Assembly: GCF_017357825.1 (NCBI RefSeq)
Contig: NZ_CP046072.1
Location: 1,426,001 to 1,490,000, forward strand
Reading direction: 5' to 3'
Origin: Sulfurimonas aquatica
GTDB lineage: Bacteria > Campylobacterota > Campylobacteria > Campylobacterales > Sulfurimonadaceae
Length of the DNA stretch: 64,000 nucleotides
Shown: positions 35,605-44,087 of the stretch, piece by piece
Position numbering within the stretch: position 1 is the stretch's first letter
Layout of the letters: each line of letters starts with the position of its first letter
Position numbers and translations under genes: made by a program
The notes under the pieces: model-generated
Told to the model about the DNA's origin: nothing
Database searches by the model: none
What the model saw: only the letters and a program-made list of their open reading frames with translations

Positions 35605-38600
35605 TTATGACAATTCGATCTGTTTTGCGCTTAAATAAAAATAATAGCCTCTATCCGCTATTAAGTCTAAATGTTTTCCACTCTCAACTACAGTTCCTTC
35701 ATCCATAACTACAATTTTGTCTGCATCTCTAATTAAAGATGATTTGTGCGTTATGATAAACATAGTTCTACCAAAACCAATGGTTTTTAGATTATCTTTG
35801 AAGGTCTGCTCAGTCTCACTATCAAGATCATTTGTTGGCTCATCCATAATAAGTATTGGAGGGTTTGAAACTAAGGCTCTTGCAATTGCGATCAACCTCT
35901 TTTCACCACCTGATAGACCCATACCTTTTTCACCAACTTGACTGTCATATCCTTTTGGCATATTAATGATAAAATCATGCGCTCCAGCTAGTGTTGCAGC
36001 TTCAACAACCTGAGCAAGAGTCGCATTTTGCATTCCTATACTAATATTACTGCGAATTGTTCCCATAAATAAGTTTGTATCTTGAAAAACGACACCAATG
36101 TGCGACCTTAGAGAGGCTAACTTTACTTGTGATATATCTTTATTATCAAGAAAGATTGTTCCTTTATCTGGATTAAAACTTCTTGTTAGAAGATTAATTA
36201 GCGTCGACTTTCCACTTCCTATTCTTCCCAATATTGCTACATACTCACCATGTTCTACCTGCAAGTTAAAATTAGAAATAATTTTTTTACTATCTTTTTC
36301 ATATGAAAAAGATACATTTTTAAATTCAACATCAGCCTTGCTTAGATATAGATCAGGTTTCTTTTTATCATTTAATCCTGATTCTGATTCGACGGAATAA
36401 ATTTTATTTAAGCCTGATGAGAGATCATCTGCTGCATATATTTCGTTATAAATTTGTATGATGTTTCCCAGTGGCGTTAGTGCCAACATTGCTATCATAT
36501 TAAACGCCAGTGCCTCACCTATACTAATCTCGTTAGAGAGAGCCAACATAGAAGCATAGCCTAGCACAACTGCAATTGTTAGTGTTTTCATAGCAGTAAT
36601 TGCCGAGTTTGAAACTGAGTTTATTGTTATAGATTTGTTAAGGTTTCTCAGTTTATTGATAAACATCTCTTCCCAAATCTTTTTATTAAAATTTGCCGCA
36701 TTAAATGTTTTAATAACTGAGATATTATTGATAGATTCAATAGTATGAGGGTCAGTGGAAGCATTCCTAGATAGTGTTTTTGGTAAATACTGCCTAGCAT
36801 AATATGTGGCCGTAAATACCGCGCCACCAAATATCAAAACAAAACCACTAAATATAAGAAAGAGTTTAATATTTCCTATCGCAAGTGCAAAAGTAAATGC
36901 TAATGCCGTTATTCCATCTATGAGAACAATAAAAATAACCTGAGATAAGTGCCTCTCAACAACCCTACCATCTTCTAAACTTGACATTATTTGACCAGTA
37001 TTTCTATTGTGAAAATAGGAGAGTGGTAAGGATATAAGATGAGAGTAGGCCCTTCCTAAAATCTCTACTTGTAGTTTACTTGAGAGAAAAAACTGAAGAT
37101 AACTACGTAGTGCGTTCAATAGTCCTGTAAATATAGCCACAACAATTAAAGAGACCATAATAACTATGAGCATATTCTCATTATTTTGTACAAGTACGTC
37201 ATCTATTAAAATTCTAATAAAAATTGGTGGTAAAAGACTTAATATAGATATAAATAAACTAATTGTTAAAATCTCAGCTAATATCTTTTTATATGGAAGT
37301 AGTGTCTCTAAAAATGAATGTAATGTAATCTTTTTATTCTCATTGCTATTTTTTGATGGTTTATCAACTAACATTACCTCCCCATCATAAAACTTTTTAA
37401 ATACATTCTTATGAAGATTTAAAAAACCTTTTGAGGGGTCAATAACTTTATATATATTTTTTTCAAAACCATACACAATAATGGATATATCGTTTAGCTT
37501 GGTAATAAAAGGCTCTTTTATCTTTTTTAATGCAGAGTACTTTAAATTAATTGCCGTTGCATTCATAAACGCTACATCATTAAAAATATCTTCTAAAAGT
37601 GAATAATCAATTCGGTTTATATAGTCATGTACATAGTCTCTATCAACCTTAACGCCATAGTATGACATCAACATTAAGGCACATGCGCTCATTGATGATA
37701 GTGGAGTGTTTGCTGTTATTAAATTGAATCCATCAAGACCTTCATTAATCTCTTCTTCTTGGATATTTCCTACCCTGCTCTTTTCTAAGCTTTTTTGTAA
37801 AAAAGCGTCTTTGGGAACTCCTGAGGCCTTATACATTTCAATAATATTGTTAATTTTCGAGGATAGTGCGGGATTTGAATTAATCATGTGTTTAAAATGA
37901 TCTTTATCAATTGAAACTAATTGCGTATCACCTAAACATTTAATTGTCGCTGCACGAGGAGTATCTGATATTAAAGCCATTTCCCCAAAAAATTTGCCGG
38001 CAACGAGTGTTGTCAACACAACGTCATTTCCATTGATATTTTTTGATACTTCTACAGCTCCAGCAGCTATTATATAAAACTTATCCCCTTCCTCACCTTC
38101 TGAAAATACAATCTCTCCATCACTACGGATATTTTCATAATTAAGTTCAAAAAGCCAGTTCGAAGTCTCTTTGGCAGTCAGTGATCCAAATGATCCAAAG
38201 TTTTTAAAAAATGCCTGTAGTGCTTGGTTGCCCGAATAGACTTGCAAAAAATTCTCAAACTCTTGATTTTGAATACACAAGGTTTTAAAATCATCATAAC
38301 TTAGTTTTGCCAGAACTACATCGCCTATTGCAACAATATCATGAGTTTTAACCTCTTTTTCTAAGATGGCATTTTCACCAAAGTAATTACCACGTCGATA
38401 AGTAGCTATAGTCTTCGTTCGTGCTCCATCACGCATGACTACGTTTGCTTTACCACTATAGACTACATATAAATCTTTGTTTGTCTCTTCTTCATGTAAA
38501 ATAGGTTCTCCATGTGAGAAAAATTCAAGACTAAACTTCTCAGAGAGTGATACCAGTATTTCTTCATCTAAGAAACCAAATATTTGACTATTTTTAAGAA

Positions 38601-38625
38601 GTTCTATCAATCCTGCATTATTCAT
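35605..38625 (-). CDS. ABC exporter with two N-terminal cyclic-nucleotide-binding domains and a degenerate C39 domain
   Basis: 1006 residues. CNB1 (~10-130); CNB2 (~150-260) with FGEMALISDTPRAAT (213-227), the phosphate-binding cassette with its Arg. Then a C39-like domain (~300-430) in which SMSACALML replaces the CGxAC core, so the protease Cys is Ser311 and the domain is likely only a docking module. Six TM helices (~440-720) and an ABC domain follow: GRIGSGKST, LSGGEKRLIAIARAL, ILIMDEPTNDLD, IITHKSS. The layout suggests a type I exporter gated or modulated by a cyclic nucleotide. No substrate gene is adjacent. Confidence 0.9.
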   Translation of the reverse strand: MNNAGLIELLKNSQIFGFLDEEILVSLSEKFSLEFFSHGEPILHEEETNKDLYVVYSGKANVVMRDGARTKTIATYRRGNYFGENAILEKEVKTHDIVAIGDVVLAKLSYDDFKTLCIQNQEFENFLQVYSGNQALQAFFKNFGSFGSLTAKETSNWLFELNYENIRSDGEIVFSEGEEGDKFYIIAAGAVEVSKNINGNDVVLTTLVAGKFFGEMALISDTPRAATIKCLGDTQLVSIDKDHFKHMINSNPALSSKINNIIEMYKASGVPKDAFLQKSLEKSRVGNIQEEEINEGLDGFNLITANTPLSSMSACALMLMSYYGVKVDRDYVHDYINRIDYSLLEDIFNDVAFMNATAINLKYSALKKIKEPFITKLNDISIIVYGFEKNIYKVIDPSKGFLNLHKNVFKKFYDGEVMLVDKPSKNSNENKKITLHSFLETLLPYKKILAEILTISLFISILSLLPPIFIRILIDDVLVQNNENMLIVIMVSLIVVAIFTGLLNALRSYLQFFLSSKLQVEILGRAYSHLISLPLSYFHNRNTGQIMSSLEDGRVVERHLSQVIFIVLIDGITALAFTFALAIGNIKLFLIFSGFVLIFGGAVFTATYYARQYLPKTLSRNASTDPHTIESINNISVIKTFNAANFNKKIWEEMFINKLRNLNKSITINSVSNSAITAMKTLTIAVVLGYASMLALSNEISIGEALAFNMIAMLALTPLGNIIQIYNEIYAADDLSSGLNKIYSVESESGLNDKKKPDLYLSKADVEFKNVSFSYEKDSKKIISNFNLQVEHGEYVAILGRIGSGKSTLINLLTRSFNPDKGTIFLDNKDISQVKLASLRSHIGVVFQDTNLFMGTIRSNISIGMQNATLAQVVEAATLAGAHDFIINMPKGYDSQVGEKGMGLSGGEKRLIAIARALVSNPPILIMDEPTNDLDSETEQTFKDNLKTIGFGRTMFIITHKSSLIRDADKIVVMDEGTVVESGKHLDLIADRGYYFYLSAKQIELS

Positions 38626-40031
38626 CTAAGTTCACTTATATCAATATTTAAAAACTCTGGTGTACTTGCAACTGCATTATAGTAAGTAGCAAAGTAGCGC
38701 ATCATACTTGCTTCATATTCCAATAGTTTAATTTGGCGTTTAGTTAACTCTTTCATATTATCTAAGTAGTTTTTCATCGTAGTCAAACCTAGCTCTAATT
38801 TTTTATCTTCATTTTTTATAATGCTCTTTTGGATATCCACACTCTGCTTCGCTACAAAAAGCAGTTCTTTTATATATTTGATATTAGCTATTGCTTTTGT
38901 AATTTCACTTTTTAAATAAAATTTAATTCTATTTTCATTCGCTTTATATTCTAATTCCGAAAGTCTACCTTTACCTAAATCTGATTTAATCACAGAGTTA
39001 TCAATAGACATAGAAAACTGTAAGCCTACTCCAAATACATTGTGATTATCTTTATATGGGCTCAAAGAGTTATCACTTATGCTAGGATTATGTGTTTCAA
39101 AACCAACATCTAAACTCAAAGAGGGCAACATCTGATTTTCATAAAAACTGTTCATTTGCTTTAAGCTCTCCACATTGATATTATTGATCAATACCATCGG
39201 ATGATTGTCAATATATCTCTCTTTATCTTCTGAATATTTAACATCATATTCAAAAGGCCTATCAGACAACTCAATATCAATATTTTGCAAACCAATTACT
39301 TCTAGGAACTCTAACTTTGCCACTTCTAGACTACGCTTACTATCCGCTACAAGCGTAAATGAATCAGCTCTAGAAGCCTTAATGTCAAGAAGCAATGCCT
39401 TAGCAAATCCACCTAATTCTACCATTCTCTCTTTTTGCTTTAGTAACTCCTCAATCAAAGAAAGAGAAAATAGTTCAAGAGTATACTTCTGCTGTGCTTC
39501 AAAGAGATTCCAATATGCAATTTGTACTTTATATAAAATAAGTAGTGTAGCCTCTAATAGCTTATACTTTTCACTTTGTAACATTTTTTTTGAAATACTG
39601 ATGTGAGTATTATTTACAGTCGTACCAAAGTTTCTTAATAAGTTTTGCGAAAGAGACAGCCCAAGGGAAGAGTCAAACCTTGGAGTTGAAGAGCTAAGAG
39701 TAAAGGGAGGATTACTATCTATAATATCTTTTTGATACTGTATGCTTATGTCTGTTCCAAATGAGTTATACTTTGATAGTTCAATATTATAATTAGTGCT
39801 ATCTGAAGTAAATTGTATTGCGGATTTGTCTTGAGTAAAGTTTACAGAAGATTCTAAAGATAGGTCAAACCGGCCCTCTTCTTTTAAAATATTAAATGAA
39901 GACTTTTTTGGACCATACGAAGAAACGATTAAATCTCTATTTTTACTTAAAGCGCTTTTTATAGCCTGTTCTAGTGAGAGAGTTTGTCCATAGCTGTATA
40001 AAAAAATAACCAAGAAAGAAATTAATCTCAT
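38622..40031 (-). CDS. TolC-family outer-membrane channel of the type I secretion system
   Basis: 469 residues with a signal peptide (1-~19) and the TolC-type duplicated coiled-coil/beta layout: SLEQAIKSALSKNRDLIVSS at the start, LSLSQNLLRNFGT, then long helices (RADSFTLVADSKRSLEVAKL, KSEITKAIANIKYIKELL). It provides the outer-membrane exit. Its stop overlaps the ABC gene start by four bases, so channel, transporter and adaptor are one operon. Confidence 0.9.
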   Translation of the reverse strand: MRLISFLVIFLYSYGQTLSLEQAIKSALSKNRDLIVSSYGPKKSSFNILKEEGRFDLSLESSVNFTQDKSAIQFTSDSTNYNIELSKYNSFGTDISIQYQKDIIDSNPPFTLSSSTPRFDSSLGLSLSQNLLRNFGTTVNNTHISISKKMLQSEKYKLLEATLLILYKVQIAYWNLFEAQQKYTLELFSLSLIEELLKQKERMVELGGFAKALLLDIKASRADSFTLVADSKRSLEVAKLEFLEVIGLQNIDIELSDRPFEYDVKYSEDKERYIDNHPMVLINNINVESLKQMNSFYENQMLPSLSLDVGFETHNPSISDNSLSPYKDNHNVFGVGLQFSMSIDNSVIKSDLGKGRLSELEYKANENRIKFYLKSEITKAIANIKYIKELLFVAKQSVDIQKSIIKNEDKKLELGLTTMKNYLDNMKELTKRQIKLLEYEASMMRYFATYYNAVASTPEFLNIDISELR

Positions 40032-40050
40032 TTATTTTATAATTTCCTTC

Positions 40051-40770
40051 TTAATTAATCTTATCAGCTAAAGTAGTACTCCAACCCTCATAATAACCTT
40101 GACACTCTTTTACTTTTTCAAACAGTGCTTCTACTACAACTTTAACGTCTTCGCTTCTAACGCCATGCTCTTTTACAAGTGCAACACCATTTTCAAACTC
40201 TTCACTACTAATGTCGTCTTTAAATGTAAAACCTTCTAAATCAAGAGTGTTAATAAATCTGTTTTTTTGAGTAGGCACGTCAAACGATACGTAATGCTCA
40301 ACAATGCGAGGTACTTCAAGTTCATCACCCTCTTCTTCTAAAAGAAAGATAATCTTTTCACTTTGAATATGGCACTCTTCAAGTTCAGTTGGCGTTAGGT
40401 TTTTATGATGAAAGTCCCATCTACCATCTTTTACAACGCTACTCTCATAAACATAATTACTTGGCGTTAAAACGCTTGAGACTTGCGCGTCTAAAGATTT
40501 GGAGTCCTTTGCATAGAAGTAAAGTTCACTCCATCCATCAACAACTCTACTACCAACGTATTTGGCTTTTTCTTCATGCTCTAGAAGAATGATTAGACTC
40601 TCTTTTGTCTCTAAAAACTCTTCAAACTGAGGTGCGTTTTCATCGCTTGCGTCAAACTTTATAAAAACGCTAAAAAGCCAAGGGTAACTCTTGGAGTAGC
40701 CAAAAGCGTTCATATCAACTTCTATACTTACTAAACTACCATCTTCTAATCTTTGGAAAAATTCTCTCAT
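40051..40770 (-). CDS. DUF695 / RraB-like domain protein
   Basis: 239 residues. The N-terminal half (~20-130, SYPWLFSVFIKFDASDENAP ... LIILLEHEEKAKYVG) matches DUF695. The C-terminal half (~150-235, EVPRIVEHYVSFDVPTQKNR ... DLEGFTF) resembles the RraB regulator-of-RNase-E fold. There are no TM segments. Campylobacterota use RNase J/Y rather than an E. coli-like RNase E degradosome, so the RraB name need not mean that function. It sits 14 bases after ribBA and 19 before tolC. Confidence 0.75.
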   Translation of the reverse strand: MREFFQRLEDGSLVSIEVDMNAFGYSKSYPWLFSVFIKFDASDENAPQFEEFLETKESLIILLEHEEKAKYVGSRVVDGWSELYFYAKDSKSLDAQVSSVLTPSNYVYESSVVKDGRWDFHHKNLTPTELEECHIQSEKIIFLLEEEGDELEVPRIVEHYVSFDVPTQKNRFINTLDLEGFTFKDDISSEEFENGVALVKEHGVRSEDVKVVVEALFEKVKECQGYYEGWSTTLADKIN

Positions 40771-40784
40771 ATGCTCTCTATTAT

Positions 40785-41813
40785 TTATATATCTATTACT
40801 TCATTAACTTCTAAACCAAAACCACTAAGTCCGACAAAGTCCGTATGCTTAAGCGAAGTAATCAGATTCATTTTTGATATACCAAATGATTTTATTATCT
40901 GCGCTCCAATTCCAAACTCTTTAGGCGCAGAGTTGTCTTGATGGTTTGTCTTATTTATAAAGACCAATATTCCACTGTTTATCTTTAAGTACTCTATGGA
41001 TTTTACTAGATTATTATACTTGTCTTGATTTAAGAGAAGCTCTATATCTGGTATAACATTGTGTACTCTTACGTTTGCAAGTTCTCCAGCGGAGTAAAAC
41101 TCTATAGCGGTATGTTCTATCTTGTCATGATCTTCAAACACGTGGCGTTTAACTTTTACTCCAAAAAACTCTATTTCCTCAACGCTCTTTTCATTTACAA
41201 GTCTCTCATTTGCTAAACGATACTCAACAATATCGGAGATAAAAACAGTTTTAAGATTATGCTCTTCACCAAAGATGTCTAAGTCGTCTCTGCGAGCCAT
41301 TGTTCCGTCTTCTTTAATGATTTCACATATAACGCCAGCTTCGCTCAGACCCGCTAAACGACAAATATCTACAGAGCCTTCAGTATGTCCCGTTCGAACA
41401 AGTGTACCACCGTCTTTAGCTATAAGTGGGAAAATATGCCCAGGTTTTACAAGGTCGTCTGCGTGAGAGATGGGATTTGCAAGTATTTTTATCGTATCGT
41501 CTCTCTCGCCTGCCGAGATGCCAGTTAAAGCGTTTTTCGCATCTACTGAAACTGTAAACGCTGTCTCATATGAAGACGTATTTGAGCTAACCATTGGATT
41601 AAGCTCAAGTCTAGAAGATATGCTTTTTCCTATTGCTACACAGATAAGACCTCGCGCATGCATAGCCATAAAGTTAACATGAGCGGGAGAACTAAATGCC
41701 GCAGCATATACAAGGTCTCCCTCATTTTCTCTATCCTCATCATCTACCATGATGATCATATTGCCCTTTTTAATCTCTTCAATCGCTTCTAATACTCTTT
41801 GTATAGGTGTCAT
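40785..41813 (-). CDS. ribBA: 3,4-dihydroxy-2-butanone-4-phosphate synthase with GTP cyclohydrolase II-like C-terminal domain
   Basis: 342 residues. The N-terminal RibB domain (1-~205) is intact: MVDDEDRENEGDLVYAA, RGLICVAIG, HPGHIFPL-type motif (KPGHIFPLIA) and RTGHTEGSVDICRLAGL. The C-terminal ~135 residues follow the GCHII outline but lack the C-x10-C-x-C zinc ligands and the catalytic region. It should make the xylene-ring precursor for riboflavin, while GTP cyclohydrolase II must come from elsewhere. It heads the run leading to the secretion operon. Confidence 0.88.
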   Translation of the reverse strand: MTPIQRVLEAIEEIKKGNMIIMVDDEDRENEGDLVYAAAFSSPAHVNFMAMHARGLICVAIGKSISSRLELNPMVSSNTSSYETAFTVSVDAKNALTGISAGERDDTIKILANPISHADDLVKPGHIFPLIAKDGGTLVRTGHTEGSVDICRLAGLSEAGVICEIIKEDGTMARRDDLDIFGEEHNLKTVFISDIVEYRLANERLVNEKSVEEIEFFGVKVKRHVFEDHDKIEHTAIEFYSAGELANVRVHNVIPDIELLLNQDKYNNLVKSIEYLKINSGILVFINKTNHQDNSAPKEFGIGAQIIKSFGISKMNLITSLKHTDFVGLSGFGLEVNEVIDI

Positions 41814-41905
41814 AACTACTCTTCTTAAATATTTTGTTTTTATTATATATAAATTATGATTAAAAAGAGGTCAAAGGATTTTTTTAAAATTTAGGACTGA
41901 AACTC

Positions 41906-41934
41906 TTGACAATAAAAAACATTTTGTCTATAAT
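41906..41934 (+). promoter_or_regulatory. Consensus sigma70 promoter for the tRNA pair
   Basis: TTGACA (41906-41911), a 17-base spacer and TATAAT (41929-41934) form a perfect consensus, 36 bases before tRNA-fMet. Such a full -35/-10 pair is unusual in this AT-rich group and fits a strong stable-RNA promoter. Confidence 0.85.
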
Positions 41935-41970
41935 TTCGGCTCACAAACACACAGCGGTTTGTTTAAATAA

Positions 41971-42047
<77 letters not shown>

Positions 42048-42075
42048 ATTTTCAAAACTTAATCTACAATAATGT

Positions 42076-42150
42076 TGGGGTATCGCCAAGCGGTAAGGCA
42101 CCAGTTTTTGGTACTGGCATTCGGGGGTTCGAATCCCTCTACCCCATCCA
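42076..42150 (+). tRNA. tRNA-Gln (anticodon TTG)
   Basis: A 75-base cloverleaf including CCA: acceptor TGGGGTA/TACCCCA, anticodon loop TTTTGGT, T arm GGGTTCGAATCCC. The discriminator base is T instead of the G seen in E. coli tRNA-Gln. It lies 28 bases after tRNA-fMet under the same promoter. Confidence 0.95.
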
Positions 42151-42329
42151 CCCAACAATCTCAAAAAATATTTAATTTTTACACAATTTAACAATTATGT
42201 CATAAAGAAACTACCCTACTTATTTCTCAAGCCTACTATTAACTACAGCTAAAATAGTTTTTTTTAATAACATTTAAGCAACTAGTATATAAAATAATAT
42301 AATTTAAATTTATATTATAAAGGTCTGTT

Positions 42330-42560
42330 TTGAATTTAATAAAGCCAAAGCCGAATCAAAGATATGTTAATATCATGATTGTCACATATGGTGTAGCATT
42401 TTTTTCACTAATGTACATTTTTTCATATGCATTTATTTTTAATGATGTTAGCAATGGTTCAAGCCGTGCTATGAAAAAAAAATTTTGTCAAGAAAATCCT
42501 GATAAGTGCAGAGTAAAACCTAAAAGAAATGAGCTAAATATCCGTCCACTCAACCAATAA
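42330..42560 (+). CDS. Small single-TM hypothetical protein
   Basis: 76 residues starting at TTG, with AAAGG seven bases upstream. One TM helix (about 14-38) is followed by a basic, Cys-containing tail (KKFCQENPDKCRVKPKR). I do not know the family. It is located between the tRNA pair and mlaA; the two Cys outside the membrane could form a disulfide if the tail is periplasmic. Confidence 0.55.
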   Translation: MNLIKPKPNQRYVNIMIVTYGVAFFSLMYIFSYAFIFNDVSNGSSRAMKKKFCQENPDKCRVKPKRNELNIRPLNQ

Positions 42561-42670
42561 ATACATTTTTCAACTTGCTATCTTTTTAAGGGGTTTTCAA
42601 GCCTTATATCTATAAACTCATCAGACTAAAAGTTAATTATGATTTACAGACATAAAAACGAGGGTAGAGA

Positions 42671-43486
42671 TTGAGATTTATTGGTTTTATATTTTTTATA
42701 TTTATAGCTTTTTATTTTCAAGGATGTAGTGCTAAAAACACTCTACACCCTAGTGAAATGTTTAACCAGCAAGAAGAACCATTAAGCTCAGATGAAATAG
42801 AAAGTAATCTTGAAGACGAAGAACTATTTGAAGAATTTGCAGATGAAACTGATATAGAAGAGATTTACGATCCATTTATGAGATACAACGAGGTAATGAC
42901 TACTTTTAATGATGTCGTTTTCGAGAACTTTTTCAACCCTCTAGCAAAAGGTTATAAATATGTCATACACCAAGAGATAAGGGAAAGTGTAAATAACTTT
43001 TTTCATAATATACTTTTTCTACCAAGGTTTGCAAACAACATACTTCAGGCTAAATTTAAAAATGCTACTGAGGAAACTGGCAGATTTGTCATAAATTCTA
43101 CAATCGGTGTTCTAGGATTATTTGACGTAGCAAAGAGTCAATTTAACCTAGAAAAGCATGAAGAGGACTTTGGTCAAACTCTTGGCTTCTATGGCGTGGG
43201 AAGTGGACCACACATAGTACTCCCGATTTTAGGACCATCTAATCTAAGGGATATGCTCAGTCTCTTTCCAGATGCACTACTAAGCCCTATCAACTATGAT
43301 AAAAGTGTTTGTTATACTATAACAGATACTTGGCCAGAGTATATAGCGGTGAGTGCATATAATGAAATAAATAGTTTATCACTAAATCTTGGTGAGTATG
43401 AAAAATTAAAAAAAGACGCTATAACTTTATACCCTTTCTTAAGAGATGTGTATGAACAACATAGGGTTAAACAGATAGAGGAATAA
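42671..43486 (+). CDS. mlaA: MlaA (VacJ) phospholipid-transport lipoprotein
   Basis: 271 residues with a lipoprotein signal ending in the lipobox FQGC (Cys19) and the VacJ core: DPFMRYNEVMTTFNDVVFENFFNP, NNFFHNILFLPRFANNILQ, ETGRFVINSTIGVLGLFDVA, EDFGQTLGFYGVGSGPHIVLP. MlaA removes mislocalised phospholipid from the outer leaflet of the outer membrane. An acidic linker (EEPLSSDEIESNLEDEE) follows the lipid anchor. The start is TTG with GAGGG upstream. It is followed by mlaC in two bases. Confidence 0.93.
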   Translation: MRFIGFIFFIFIAFYFQGCSAKNTLHPSEMFNQQEEPLSSDEIESNLEDEELFEEFADETDIEEIYDPFMRYNEVMTTFNDVVFENFFNPLAKGYKYVIHQEIRESVNNFFHNILFLPRFANNILQAKFKNATEETGRFVINSTIGVLGLFDVAKSQFNLEKHEEDFGQTLGFYGVGSGPHIVLPILGPSNLRDMLSLFPDALLSPINYDKSVCYTITDTWPEYIAVSAYNEINSLSLNLGEYEKLKKDAITLYPFLRDVYEQHRVKQIEE

Positions 43487-43488
43487 AA

Positions 43489-44082
43489 ATGTTAAAAAGA
43501 CTTTTACTAATATGCACTGTTTTGTTATTTACACAGAACTTGGCAGCGAATGATCAAACTGATTTAAAAAATCATTTTTTAAAGATGATAGATGAAGTTA
43601 CTCTTATTATTGGAGATAACTCTTTAAATAAGAGCATAAGAAACAAGAAAATCATTGACGTCTTAACACCGACATTTGACTTTGAGTTAATGGCTAAGCT
43701 TAGTTTGGGTAAATCTTGGAAAAAGTTAAACTCTCAAGATAAACAACAGTTTGTTGAACTATATGTAAAACGAATGGAGAAGTCATACTCTTCAAAAATC
43801 GATGTATATAGCGGTGAAAAAGTAGAAATAAAAAAGATAGAGCAGGCAAAAAGAAACAGAATAGCATTAGTAACAGACCTTATAAGTAACGATGAGAATC
43901 TGGAAATAGTATATAAGTTTCATAAACCAAAAGAAAAAATAAAAGGTAAAGATAAATGGCTTATCTACGATGTAGAGATTTTGGGCGTAAGCATACTTAA
44001 AACAGACAAGGCCCAATTTAGAGAGTATTTAAAAGAACATGGCATATCTGGACTATTGACTAAGTTAGAGCAAACCCTCTAA
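43489..44082 (+). CDS. mlaC: MlaC-like periplasmic phospholipid-binding protein
   Basis: 197 residues: a signal peptide (1-~21) and the MlaC/Ttg2D domain with LTPTFDFELMAKLSLGKSWKK, QFVELYVKRMEKSYSSKID and KWLIYDVEILGVSILKTDKAQF, the family pattern. It shuttles phospholipids across the periplasm between MlaA and an inner-membrane partner. It sits between mlaA and an RND-type gene. Confidence 0.92.
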   Translation: MLKRLLLICTVLLFTQNLAANDQTDLKNHFLKMIDEVTLIIGDNSLNKSIRNKKIIDVLTPTFDFELMAKLSLGKSWKKLNSQDKQQFVELYVKRMEKSYSSKIDVYSGEKVEIKKIEQAKRNRIALVTDLISNDENLEIVYKFHKPKEKIKGKDKWLIYDVEILGVSILKTDKAQFREYLKEHGISGLLTKLEQTL

Positions 44083-44087
44083 ATCAT

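Noticed and set aside
35605-38625. A bacteriocin-processing (C39 peptidase) exporter
   Set aside because: The C39-like domain lacks the catalytic Cys and His, and no leader-peptide substrate is nearby.
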